Shown in pieces: positions 28,385-37,724 of a DNA stretch of 64,000 nt (position 1 is the stretch's first letter; each line of letters begins with the position of its first letter). The stretch is taken from assembly GCF_001315015.1 (NCBI RefSeq), contig NZ_CP012914.1, positions 2,042,501-2,106,500 on the forward strand, written 5' to 3'. The position numbers and the translations under genes were made by a program. The notes below the pieces were generated by a model. The model did not search any database. It saw nothing but the letters and a program-made list of their open reading frames with translations, and was not told the DNA's origin. The stretch is from Azospirillum brasilense. Its GTDB lineage: Bacteria > Pseudomonadota > Alphaproteobacteria > Azospirillales > Azospirillaceae.

Positions 28385-29445
28385 GCCTTTTCTGACAGAT
28401 CTTTGGCGATTTTCAGAAAAGAGTTCACGACGGCCTGCGGCGTGTCGAAGGCCGTGACCAGACGCAGCAGATCGCCCTCCCAACGGTAGAAGCGGTAACC
28501 CGCCGCCTCCAGCCCGTCGGCCACCGCGGCGGGCAGGCGCACGAAGATCTCGTTGGCCTCCACCGGATGGGCCAATTCCGCCCCCGGCAGGGCTGCGAGG
28601 CCCTGCGACAGCCGGTCGGCCATGGCGTTGGCGTGGCGGGCCAGCCGCAGCCACAGATCGTCGGCCAGCCAAGCGTCGAGCTGCGCCGACAGGAAGCGGC
28701 CCTTGGAGACCAGATGCCCCGCCCGCTTGCGCAGGAAGCCGAAATCCTCGGCCAGCGCCGGGTTGAAGAACACCACCGCCTCCGCGGCGAGGCAGCCGCC
28801 CTTGGTTCCGCCGAGCGACAGCACATCCACCCCGGCCTTCCAGGTCACTTCCGCCGGGGCGCAGCCCAGCCGGGCCAGCGCGTTGACGAAGCGGGCGCCG
28901 TCCATGTGCACCGCCATGCCGTGGGCGTGGGCGACGTCGGTCAGGGCCGCCACCTCCTGCGGGCGGTAGACCGTGCCGGCCTCCGTCGCCTGGGTCAGGC
29001 TGAGAGCGGCAGGCTGCACCCGATGCACCACGCCGATGCCCGCTCCGGCCAGCGCCGCGGTCAGGGCGGCGGGGGTCAGTTTGCCGCACTCCCCGGCCAA
29101 CGGCACCAGCTTGGCCCCACCGGTGGCCATCTCCGGGGCGCCGCACTCGTCGACGTGGATGTGGCTTTCCTGATGGCAGTAGACCGCGCCGTAGGGCGGG
29201 ACCAGGGCCGACAGGGCCAGCGCGTTGGCCGCCGTCCCGGTGGCGACCGGAAACACCGTCACCTCGGCCTCGAAGAGCGCCGACAGGCGGCGGGTGACGC
29301 CGGCGGTCAGCGGGTCCTGCCCATAGGGATCGGCGGACCCGATCGCGGCCGCGGCCAGGGCGTTGACCACCTCCGGCGCCGCGCCGGCCACATTGTCGCT
29401 GCGGAAATCGTACAGGACGGGGGTGGTCAGGATGGCGTCGGTCAT
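28381..29445 (-). CDS. Low-specificity threonine aldolase family enzyme
   Basis: The 354-residue PLP enzyme should split L-threonine or allo-threonine into glycine and acetaldehyde. Family segments are YDFRSDNVAGAAPEV at the start, GTAANALALSAL, AHIHVDE-like SHIHVDECGAPE, the metal and PLP region AVHMDGARFVNAL, and the PLP lysine in LSLGGTKGG. Its ATG overlaps the stop of the DUF6476-type gene by four bases, so the two form an operon. Enzymes of this group with VHMDGARF are usually annotated ltaA/ltaE; the stereospecificity cannot be read from sequence. Confidence 0.9.
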   Translation of the reverse strand: MTDAILTTPVLYDFRSDNVAGAAPEVVNALAAAAIGSADPYGQDPLTAGVTRRLSALFEAEVTVFPVATGTAANALALSALVPPYGAVYCHQESHIHVDECGAPEMATGGAKLVPLAGECGKLTPAALTAALAGAGIGVVHRVQPAALSLTQATEAGTVYRPQEVAALTDVAHAHGMAVHMDGARFVNALARLGCAPAEVTWKAGVDVLSLGGTKGGCLAAEAVVFFNPALAEDFGFLRKRAGHLVSKGRFLSAQLDAWLADDLWLRLARHANAMADRLSQGLAALPGAELAHPVEANEIFVRLPAAVADGLEAAGYRFYRWEGDLLRLVTAFDTPQAVVNSFLKIAKDLSEKA

Positions 29446-29768
29446 GGCGCGGCGGCTCCGGCGGTGACGGTCACGGCGACGGCGCCGGTGCGCGGGTCCA
29501 TCACATAGAGGCGGTCCGCGGCGTCCGGTATGGTGACGCGGAAGACGACGCGGTTGCCCACCGCCACCGGGTCGCCCAGGCGCGCGCCCGCCGGCAGGCC
29601 CAGCGCAACCTCCTCCGTCCGGCCGGCGGCGGCGGTTGCCCGCTCGGCATCCATGGCGGCCCGGCGCTCCGGATCGCTGATGCGCTTGTAGAGTTCGACG
29701 CCGAGGAACGCGAAGCCGGCGATGATCATCACGCCCATGATGACGATGAGTGCCTTGAGGAACTGCAC
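29442..29768 (-). CDS. Small membrane-anchored protein (DUF6476-like)
   Basis: The 108-residue product has one N-terminal membrane helix (FLKALIVIMGVMIIAGFAFL), a short charged link (VELYKRISDPERRAAMDAER) and a C-terminal periplasmic beta-rich domain ending with LYVMDPRTGAVAVTVTAG. I recognise this plan as a small alphaproteobacterial family numbered DUF6476, without known function. The start is taken as the GTG at 29768, directly before the helix; no strong ribosome site is seen. It is divergent from rluD and overlaps the threonine aldolase gene by four bases. Confidence 0.7.
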   Translation of the reverse strand: MQFLKALIVIMGVMIIAGFAFLGVELYKRISDPERRAAMDAERATAAAGRTEEVALGLPAGARLGDPVAVGNRVVFRVTIPDAADRLYVMDPRTGAVAVTVTAGAAAP

Positions 29769-29814
29769 GGTTTGGGGTCCACTCTCGCGCGAATGTGAGG
29801 AGTTTTGCCGAACG

Positions 29815-30867
29815 ATGCCCGAACGCACCGAAATCGACGACGATGAGGACGAATACACCGGAACGCAGGACGGCGAAACCGGCGAAGGCGCGCGGCAGCG
29901 CTGGACCGTTCCGGACGGTGCCGGCGGCCAGCGGCTCGACAAGGCCCTGGCGACGGGGCTTCCCGGCCTGTCGCGGTCGCGCGTGCAGGCGTTGCTGGAC
30001 CAGGGCTGCGTGCAGGACGGCAATGGACGGACGGTCACGGACCCGTCGGTGAAGGTCAAGCCCGGACAAACTTTCGACGTTTTCATCCCCGAAGCTGAAC
30101 CTGCACAGCCCGAGGCCCAGGACATACCCCTGGACGTGGTCTATGAGGATGAGGACGTGTTGGTGATCGACAAGCCCGCGGGCATGGTGGTCCACCCCGC
30201 CGCCGGCAATCCGGACGGCACACTGGTCAACGCCCTGCTCGCCCATTGCGGCGACAGCCTGTCGGGGATCGGCGGCGTGCGGCGTCCGGGCATCGTCCAC
30301 CGGCTCGACAAGGACACCAGCGGCCTGATGGTCGTCGCCAAGAACGACCGCGCGCACCACGCGCTGACCGAGCAGTTCTCCGGCCGCACGCTCAGCCGCA
30401 CCTATCAGGCGCTCGTCTGGGGCGTCCCCTCCCCCCGCGAGGGGCGGATCGAGGGCAACATCGGGCGCAGCAGCACCGACCGCAAGAAGATGGCCGTGGT
30501 CACCGGCGGCGGGAAGCACGCGGCCACCCGCTACCGCGTCGTCCGCTCCTTCGGCGCCGCGCTGGCGCTGGTCGAATGCACCCTGGAAACCGGGCGCACC
30601 CACCAGATCCGCGTCCACATGGCGCATATCGGCCACCCCATCGTGGGCGACCCGCTCTACGGCAAGGGGCGTGCCGGCCGCGCCGGCGGCAAGCACGCCT
30701 CAGCCCTGCCGGAACCCCATCGCGAGCGGTTTGTTGGCTTTCCACGGCAGGCGTTGCACGCCGTGGGATTGACCTTCCGCCATCCCGCAACAGGGGAGAC
30801 GGTGCGCTTCCAGGCGCCTCTACCCACGGATATTAAAGATTTGTCAGATTTCTTAGAATCCCTGTAA
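29815..30867 (+). CDS. rluD: 23S rRNA pseudouridine synthase RluD-like
   Basis: The 350-residue product should make pseudouridine in helix 69 of 23S rRNA. An S4-like RNA-binding domain (GGQRLDKALATGLPGLSRSRVQ, conserved in its first half) precedes the catalytic domain, where D165 lies in GIVHRLDKDTSG. The segment ETGRTHQIRVHMAHIGHPIVG is also typical (two joined conserved runs). About 30 acidic residues precede the S4 domain. The gene order rluD-rpoH is common in alphaproteobacteria. RluC is the nearest alternative, but size and context favour RluD. Confidence 0.9.
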   Translation: MPERTEIDDDEDEYTGTQDGETGEGARQRWTVPDGAGGQRLDKALATGLPGLSRSRVQALLDQGCVQDGNGRTVTDPSVKVKPGQTFDVFIPEAEPAQPEAQDIPLDVVYEDEDVLVIDKPAGMVVHPAAGNPDGTLVNALLAHCGDSLSGIGGVRRPGIVHRLDKDTSGLMVVAKNDRAHHALTEQFSGRTLSRTYQALVWGVPSPREGRIEGNIGRSSTDRKKMAVVTGGGKHAATRYRVVRSFGAALALVECTLETGRTHQIRVHMAHIGHPIVGDPLYGKGRAGRAGGKHASALPEPHRERFVGFPRQALHAVGLTFRHPATGETVRFQAPLPTDIKDLSDFLESL

Positions 30868-31050
30868 TCCACTATACCCGCGCGCAGAAGTCGGTTATTC
30901 TTCGCGTCAACAGCCACCAGCGCTCACGCTTGCATCCGGGACCATCCCCGGCGGATCGAACGGGCAAGCGGACGGCGAGGCGGCGCAGAACAGTGAACGG
31001 CCGTGTGCCCGTGAGAAGGCACGAAGAACAGCCGTCGGAGAGGGTCCAAC

Positions 31051-31935
31051 ATGGCGACGATATCCAGCGTTCCGGTCATCAGTTCCGAAAGCAACCTCTC
31101 GCGCTATCTCCAGGAAATCCGCAAGTTCCCCATGCTCGCGGCGGAGGAGGAGTACATGCTGGCCAAGCGCTGGCAGGAGATCGAGGATTCGGACGCCGCG
31201 CACAAGCTGGTGACCAGCCATCTGCGGCTCGTTGCGAAGATCGCCATGGGCTACCGCGGCTACGGCCTGCCGCTGTCGGAGCTGATCTCCGAGGGCAACG
31301 TCGGCATGATGCAGGCGGTGAAGCGCTTCGACCCCGACCGCGGCTTCCGGCTGGCGACCTACGCCATGTGGTGGATTCGCGCCGCCATCCAGGAATACAT
31401 CCTGCACAGCTGGTCGCTGGTGAAGATGGGCACCACGGCGGCCCAGAAGAAGCTGTTCTTCAACCTGCGCCGCCTGAAGGGCCAGATGCAGGCCATCGAG
31501 GAGGGCGACATGTCGCCCGAGCAGGTGCGCCACGTCGCCACGACCCTCGACGTGCCGGAGCAGGACGTCGTCAACATGAACCGCCGCCTCAGCGCGCCCG
31601 ACCATTCGCTGAACGCGCCGCTGCGCGCCGACAGCGAAGGCGAGTGGCAGGACTGGCTGGTCGACGAGACGGCGAACCAGGAAATCTCCCTCGCCGAGAA
31701 CGAGGAGCTGGGCAAGCGGCGCAAGCTGCTGACCGCCGCCATGGAGAACCTGAACGAGCGCGAACGCGACATCCTGGTGGAGCGCCGCCTGCGCGACAAC
31801 CCGACCACGCTGGAGGATCTGTCGCAGAAGTACGGCATCAGCCGCGAGCGCGTCCGCCAGATCGAAGTGCGCGCCTTTGAAAAGCTCCAGAAGGCCATCC
31901 GCAACGCCGCGGTGGAGCAGAAGCTGGCTGGGTGA
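31051..31935 (+). CDS. rpoH: Heat-shock sigma factor RpoH (sigma-32)
   Basis: The 294-residue sigma factor has region 2 with SHLRLVAKIAMGYRGYGLPL and RFDPDRGFRLATYAMWWIRA, the RpoH box QKKLFFNLR at 132-140, and region 4 with TLEDLSQKYGISRERVRQIE. It directs transcription of chaperone and protease genes on heat stress. The ATG at 31051 follows GGAGAGGGTCC, a good ribosome site. The 180-bp gap upstream holds a possible TTCTTA-N17-TATACC promoter. Azospirilla are known to carry several rpoH genes, so this may be one of a set. Confidence 0.97.
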   Translation: MATISSVPVISSESNLSRYLQEIRKFPMLAAEEEYMLAKRWQEIEDSDAAHKLVTSHLRLVAKIAMGYRGYGLPLSELISEGNVGMMQAVKRFDPDRGFRLATYAMWWIRAAIQEYILHSWSLVKMGTTAAQKKLFFNLRRLKGQMQAIEEGDMSPEQVRHVATTLDVPEQDVVNMNRRLSAPDHSLNAPLRADSEGEWQDWLVDETANQEISLAENEELGKRRKLLTAAMENLNERERDILVERRLRDNPTTLEDLSQKYGISRERVRQIEVRAFEKLQKAIRNAAVEQKLAG

Positions 31936-31939
31936 TTAA

Positions 31940-32057
31940 CCCTCTCCCCTCTGGGGAGAGGGTGGCCCGAAGGGCCGGTGAGGGGGATGGGCGTGGCGGT
32001 ACGTCCGGCACAAGCACATCCCCCTCACCCTAACCCTCTCCCCGGAGGGGAGAGGGG
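31940..32057. repeat. Family 1 palindromic intergenic element, copy G
   Basis: The element has the same outer arms as copy A (CCCTCTCCCC/GGGGAGAGGGG). Its core at 31993-32014 differs from that of copy A by one base. The inner arms are GGGGGATG and CATCCCCC, where copy A has GGGGGTTGCGC and GCGCAACCCCC. The GGCCCGAAGGGCC side hairpin is on the left here and on the right in copy A. It sits between the convergent rpoH and 175-residue membrane protein genes. Confidence 0.8.
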
Positions 32058-32079
32058 ACATTGTATGAAGTCGCCGCCC

Positions 32080-32607
32080 TCACACCCCCGCGGGCTCGGC
32101 CAGCTGGTCGTGCTCGTCCGGCGACAGGCCGCCGGCCTCGTCGAACAGGTCGCCGGCGACCTCCGGCCCCCATTCCTGGACCAGCCCGACCTTCACGTCC
32201 TTCAGCGCGCTGACCCGCTTCTCGGCGCGCATCACCTCGAAATTCGCCACCATTGGCGGGATCCCGAAATAAAGCGCCCAGCCGATCGCCGCCGACCCGT
32301 ACATGATCAGCCAGGCCAGCGGGTCCATGAAGATCTTCCCCACGGCGCCGATGGTGTGGTTGTGCTTCCACAGCTCGATGGCGTAGGGCATGCAGCCGCA
32401 GAAATTCAGCCCGCCGACGGTGATCGGCGCCGATTTCTCCGGGTCGCGGTCGGTGACGTAGGCGACGATGGTCGGGATCATGCCGATGCCGAACAGGATC
32501 GAGGTGGCCAGCACCACCAGACCCGCCGGGATGATCAGCAGGATCAGCGTCAGCATGCTGCCCTTGCGCTTCTTTTTCTTCCCGCCGCTCTTGCCGCCGC
32601 GCGCCAT
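32080..32607 (-). CDS. Small membrane protein next to the pseudokinase gene, unknown function
   Basis: I do not recognise this 175-residue protein. It opens with a basic stretch (GGKKKKRKG), then a long hydrophobic segment (LTLILLIIPAGLVVLATSIL and on to about residue 50), a short loop with NFCGCMPYA, a second hydrophobic segment (PLAWLIMYGSAAIGWALYFG) and an acidic cytoplasmic tail of about 55 residues (DLFDEAGGLSPDEHDQ). It begins 33 bp after the stop of the pseudokinase gene on the same strand, so the two are probably cotranscribed and may work together at the membrane. Confidence 0.75.
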   Translation of the reverse strand: MARGGKSGGKKKKRKGSMLTLILLIIPAGLVVLATSILFGIGMIPTIVAYVTDRDPEKSAPITVGGLNFCGCMPYAIELWKHNHTIGAVGKIFMDPLAWLIMYGSAAIGWALYFGIPPMVANFEVMRAEKRVSALKDVKVGLVQEWGPEVAGDLFDEAGGLSPDEHDQLAEPAGV

Positions 32608-32640
32608 GGGTGCACCCGATCCTTGGTTTGAAGGCCGCCG

Positions 32641-34683
32641 TCAGAAGGCGAAGAAGAGGATGATGCCGCCGACCAGAATCGTGGACAGCAGGCTCGACAC
32701 GATGGCCGCCACCTGCCGTCCGGAGGATTCGATGATGCTGTTCCGGTCGCCGATGCTCTGCCGCAGCTTGTTGATCTCGGCGTCGGCCTCGCGGTAGGCG
32801 ATCTGGCCGGCCTCGAACTCCAGCTTGTCGCGGCGCAACGCCTCCGGATCGTCGACGATCTTCAGCAGATCGCCGAGGCGCCCGTTGTGGGCCGCGGAGT
32901 CGGCCTGCTTGCGCACGTTGTCCTGGTGCGGCCGGCTGTGAAAGCGGCGGAAGGCCGGGTCGAGCAGCGACACCACCCAGGCGGCGAGGTGCGACAGCGA
33001 GTCGGTGCCGGTGCGCGCCTGGACGTCGGCCAGGATGGTCAGCATGGCGATCACCCGGCGCATCGGCTCGATGCTGGAGCCGAGCTGGGTGTAGAGCATC
33101 TCGTCGGTCCGCCGGTGCCGCACCGCCAGGAAGGCGGCGATGTGGCGGTCGATGGGGTCCTTGTGCCGCTCGCTGCCCGCCCCCGTCCAGTCGAGCGCGC
33201 GCAGCAGTTCCGCCGGGGTGGTCGGCATCTGCTTGGCGACGAGCGGGCTGATGCAGGGCATGGTCGGGTTCATCTCGTACAGGACGCGCTCCACCCCCAG
33301 ACCGTGGCCCGTGCGGTCCAGCAAACCGCGGACCTGATCAAAGTTCTGCACCATCGGCACGAACTCCGGCTTGAAGTCGCTCTGCACGCTCACCCAGAAC
33401 ATGGGAAGCTGGTTGGCCAGGACTTCCGCCGACGGCTGCGGCGACTCGCCGCGCAGGAAGGCGTCGGCCAGCATGGTGCCGATGCCGTCGGGCATCATCG
33501 CCTTGCCGCGGTAGCGGATGGGCGCGCCGGGGTCCAGCGCCATGCAGACGCGGGCGACCAGCCGTTCGGCCATGCTGCCGCCCTTGCCGGTGGTCGAGGC
33601 GGTCTGCACCGCGTTCGCCACCGCCTCCGCCCGCGCGTCGTCGCCCATGGAGCGGCGCAGCCACTTGTCCAGCTCGCCGCCCTCGATGACCGTGGCCGCC
33701 GGCGCCACATGGCGGGCGAAGGCGCGGGCCAGCGTGCGGCAATGCCAGTAATCCTGCCCCTGGAACTCCAGCGGTCGGGCGGCGCGGCGCGGCACCTGCG
33801 GCTGCTTCGGGCTGAGACGCCGCCCGGCGACCCAGAGGTCGAGGTCCTGAAGCGTCCAGCGCTGCTTGGGATCGTCCACCAGCAGGCCGCGGATCACCTC
33901 GCTGATGGCCAGCGGCAGGCGCATCTGGCCGACCAGCGCCGGGTAGGACCCGCGCTCGATCTTGGCCTGGAGGATCGCCTCGTCCTCCGCCGCCCCCACC
34001 GGGTTGCGTCCCAGCAGCAGGAGCAGCAGCGTGACGCCCAGCGAGTAGAGGTCGTCGGCCATGGTGCCGGTGCCGCGCCCGGCGGGCGAGGCCATGCCGC
34101 GTTCCACCGTCTCCAGCAGGACCGACTGGCCGTAGCCGGGCGGGGTGGACAGGCATTCGCCCAGCATCAGGCTGCTGGAGGCCAGATCGCGGTAGTAGAG
34201 GTTGGTCGGGCGGATCGCGCCATGGACCACGCCGCGGCTCGACAGCTCCTTCAGCGCCGCGACCAGCGGATGGATGATCTGGCGGGTCAGATGGTCTTCG
34301 GGGATCGGGTCCGCGGCCTCGGTCAGGCTGTTCATCAGCCGCTTGCCCGCCGGACGCTCGAAGATCATGCAGAGGCGGCGCCCCTGGCTCGCCGGCCAAT
34401 CCACCATCCCCCAGTCGAGGAGGCGCATGTGGGCCTGGTTGTCGAGGCTGGCGATGGTCGCGGCGATGTCGGTGCGGGCCAGCGTGGCGCCGTGGCCGAT
34501 GATGGCGAAGGCTTCGGACCGCTTGTCACGCAGCGGCTTGGCCGTGTAGGCGTTGCCGCCGATGGCGTTGAGCGCGGCGAGCGGCGCGCTGGGGTGGATT
34601 TCGTACCGCTCGGCCAGCTTGACCGGCTCGGCGTTCGCCATCATCCGATCCGCGGCGGCTGCGGTCATGGCATCGGATGGCAT
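32641..34683 (-). CDS. Tail-anchored pseudokinase-like protein
   Basis: The 680-residue product has a Ser/Thr kinase-like fold at about 25-290, but the catalytic signatures are degraded. The catalytic loop reads HGAIRPTN (154-161) where active kinases have HRDLKPxN, so the proton-acceptor aspartate is absent; LMLGE stands where DFG is expected (172-176); no glycine-rich loop is clear, although K49 in AYTAK may match the ATP lysine. DDLYSLGVTLL (210-220) confirms the kinase fold. About 350 further residues have no recognised domain, and the protein ends in one helix (LLSTILVGGIILFFAF), a C-terminal anchor with the bulk in the cytoplasm. A signalling scaffold role is inferred. Confidence 0.8.
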   Translation of the reverse strand: MPSDAMTAAAADRMMANAEPVKLAERYEIHPSAPLAALNAIGGNAYTAKPLRDKRSEAFAIIGHGATLARTDIAATIASLDNQAHMRLLDWGMVDWPASQGRRLCMIFERPAGKRLMNSLTEAADPIPEDHLTRQIIHPLVAALKELSSRGVVHGAIRPTNLYYRDLASSSLMLGECLSTPPGYGQSVLLETVERGMASPAGRGTGTMADDLYSLGVTLLLLLLGRNPVGAAEDEAILQAKIERGSYPALVGQMRLPLAISEVIRGLLVDDPKQRWTLQDLDLWVAGRRLSPKQPQVPRRAARPLEFQGQDYWHCRTLARAFARHVAPAATVIEGGELDKWLRRSMGDDARAEAVANAVQTASTTGKGGSMAERLVARVCMALDPGAPIRYRGKAMMPDGIGTMLADAFLRGESPQPSAEVLANQLPMFWVSVQSDFKPEFVPMVQNFDQVRGLLDRTGHGLGVERVLYEMNPTMPCISPLVAKQMPTTPAELLRALDWTGAGSERHKDPIDRHIAAFLAVRHRRTDEMLYTQLGSSIEPMRRVIAMLTILADVQARTGTDSLSHLAAWVVSLLDPAFRRFHSRPHQDNVRKQADSAAHNGRLGDLLKIVDDPEALRRDKLEFEAGQIAYREADAEINKLRQSIGDRNSIIESSGRQVAAIVSSLLSTILVGGIILFFAF

Positions 34684-34778
34684 GGCGTTCGAATCCCCGG
34701 AGCCTGCGAGCGTGTGCCAGCCTTAGTCGCTCGAAAAGGGCAAACAAATTGTTAACGCGGGGAAAGTGGTCGCATCGG

Positions 34779-34866
34779 GCCCCCTCCCCGGCCCTCCCCC
34801 GCTGACGCGGGAGAGGGAGATCAGTCCTCTCTCCCACCGAAGGTGGGGGAGGGTTAGGGAGGGGGC
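34779..34866. repeat. Family 2 palindromic intergenic element, copy H
   Basis: This 88-bp element has the same ends and CCCCCGCTGACGCGGGAGAG centre as copies J and I. It lies 20 bp after the purA stop, within the 203-bp gap before the pseudokinase gene on the same strand. GGGCCCCC and GGGGGCCC extend its outer arms. Confidence 0.8.
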
Positions 34867-34886
34867 CCGGGGCCTAAACCTTCACA

Positions 34887-36179
<1,293 letters not shown>

Positions 36180-36229
36180 GTGTGTCTCCGCAAAAAAAGA
36201 AGGCAGAAAGAAAACGTTGCCCATGCAAA

Positions 36230-36255
36230 GGCGCCCCCGCGGCGCGGGGGACGCC
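36230..36255 (-). terminator. Hairpin between hisZ and purA
   Basis: On the minus strand GGCGTCCCCCGC and GCGGGGGCGCC form an 11-bp stem with a short loop, followed by TTTGC. It lies 14 bases after the hisZ stop and about 50 bases before the purA start, so purA probably has its own transcript or is attenuated. Confidence 0.6.
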
Positions 36256-36268
36256 CCATCGTGAAGTC

Positions 36269-37432
36269 TCAAGTCAGCGGCGTGACCGTGCCGCCGTCCA
36301 GACGGTGACCGCAGTCCAGCCGCCGGGCCTCCGCCGCCGCGTCCGCCACGGGGGCCAGCCCCGCCACGGTGACCCAACCCTCGGCGCGCAGCTTGCCCGC
36401 CGCGGCCCAGGAGGTGCCATGCGGCACATAAACGCGCTTGGCCGGCTCCGGCGCCGGAACGGCGCGCAGGAGCGTGTCCATGTAGAGGGTGAAGCCGGTC
36501 CCCGGCTCGCCCTCCTCCTCCACGCCCGGACGCACCCCGGCGCGGTAGCGGCCCCCCGCCCCCAGCTCGCCGCGCACGTCGCGCGCGAACAGGGTGAAGC
36601 TGAGGCCGGTCTGGTATTCGAAGCCGCGGTGCTCCACCAGATCGACGGTGATCGTCAGATCGGGGCGCGCGGCGCGCAGCAGACGCAGGGCGTCGGTCAG
36701 GCGGCGCCGGTCCTTTTCCGCCGTTTCCGGCAGCGGCAGCGCCGACAGCACCTCCATGGCGCGCTCCGCCGGGCCGGAAGCCGCCATCAGCGTTTGCAGC
36801 AGCGAGGCCGCCGGACCGCCGACCGCGCTCACCGCCGCGGCGTCCTTCTTGTCCAGCGCCTCGCGCAGGCGGGCCGTTTCCTCCTCGCCGAGACCCAGGC
36901 CGCGGCAGACCCGCGCCACCATGGTCGGCACGCAGAGGTCCACCGACAGGTGCCGCACCCCCACCCCTTCCAGGGCGTGGGCGGCGAGCAGGATCACCTC
37001 GGCGTCCGCCTCGGCCTCCAGCGGGCCGATCAGCTCGACGCCGACCTGGGTGATCTGCCGCTCGGGACGGAGCTGCGAGCCCTTCACGCGCAGCACCGGC
37101 CCGGCGTAGCACAGCCGCACCGGGCGGGCGCCGTTCTTCAGGCGGGTGGTGGCGATGCGCACGATCTGCGGGGTGATGTCGGCGCGCACGGCCATCATGC
37201 GCTGCGACAGCGGGTCCATCAGCCGGAAGGTCTGCTTCGCCATGGCGGCGCCGGAGCCGGACAGCAGATTGTCCTCGAACTCGACGAGCGGCGGCTCGAC
37301 GCGCTCGTAGCCGTGGGCGGTGAAGTCCGCCAGCAGGCGCGCCACCGCCGCCGCTTCGTGCGCCGCTTCGGGCGGCAGCACGTCGTGCAGGCCGGCGGGC
37401 AACAGGGCGGAGCTCAGGGAATCAGCGGGCAT
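36269..37432 (-). CDS. hisZ: ATP phosphoribosyltransferase regulatory subunit HisZ
   Basis: HisZ is a catalytically inactive relative of histidyl-tRNA synthetase that activates the short form of HisG in the first step of histidine synthesis. The 387-residue product has [13 protein letters not shown] near its start, the class II motif 2-like region [21 protein letters not shown] (joined conserved runs), and the late GAGGRYR motif. It lacks an anticodon-binding domain, as HisZ does. It implies a short HisG elsewhere in the genome. The ATG at 37432 is chosen by conservation; one 14 codons upstream lacks a ribosome site. Confidence 0.93.
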   Translation of the reverse strand: MPADSLSSALLPAGLHDVLPPEAAHEAAAVARLLADFTAHGYERVEPPLVEFEDNLLSGSGAAMAKQTFRLMDPLSQRMMAVRADITPQIVRIATTRLKNGARPVRLCYAGPVLRVKGSQLRPERQITQVGVELIGPLEAEADAEVILLAAHALEGVGVRHLSVDLCVPTMVARVCRGLGLGEEETARLREALDKKDAAAVSAVGGPAASLLQTLMAASGPAERAMEVLSALPLPETAEKDRRRLTDALRLLRAARPDLTITVDLVEHRGFEYQTGLSFTLFARDVRGELGAGGRYRAGVRPGVEEEGEPGTGFTLYMDTLLRAVPAPEPAKRVYVPHGTSWAAAGKLRAEGWVTVAGLAPVADAAAEARRLDCGHRLDGGTVTPLT

Positions 37433-37724
37433 GGCCTGCGTCGTCTCGTCGAATGGGTGGCAAACCGTCGGCATGGCGAGAGCCCGCACGTCCTGTGGGC
37501 ATGCGGTGCTCGGGCATACGGAGCGGGTCAATACCCCACCCCCCTTCCTCATGCAAACGGAAAAGCCCCGCGGCCCATGCCCGTCTCCCCTGCGCCGACG
37601 ACAGGCGCCCGTCCGGCATGATTCGAAACATGAATGCATTCCAATCGAATCTTTGTTGAGTTTGATGCGAAACCTCCGGCATCCTGTGTACGAACCGTGC
37701 CGGCAGCAGCGGGGGAACGACGCC

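Noticed and set aside
30868-31050. Possible heat-shock (RpoH-type) promoter before rpoH
   Set aside because: A CTTG near 30930 is present but the spacing to a CCAT box is 8 bases, far too short.
36180-37112. Apparent N-terminal extension of PurA
   Set aside because: The open frame overlaps hisZ out of frame; PurA conservation starts at the ATG at 36179.
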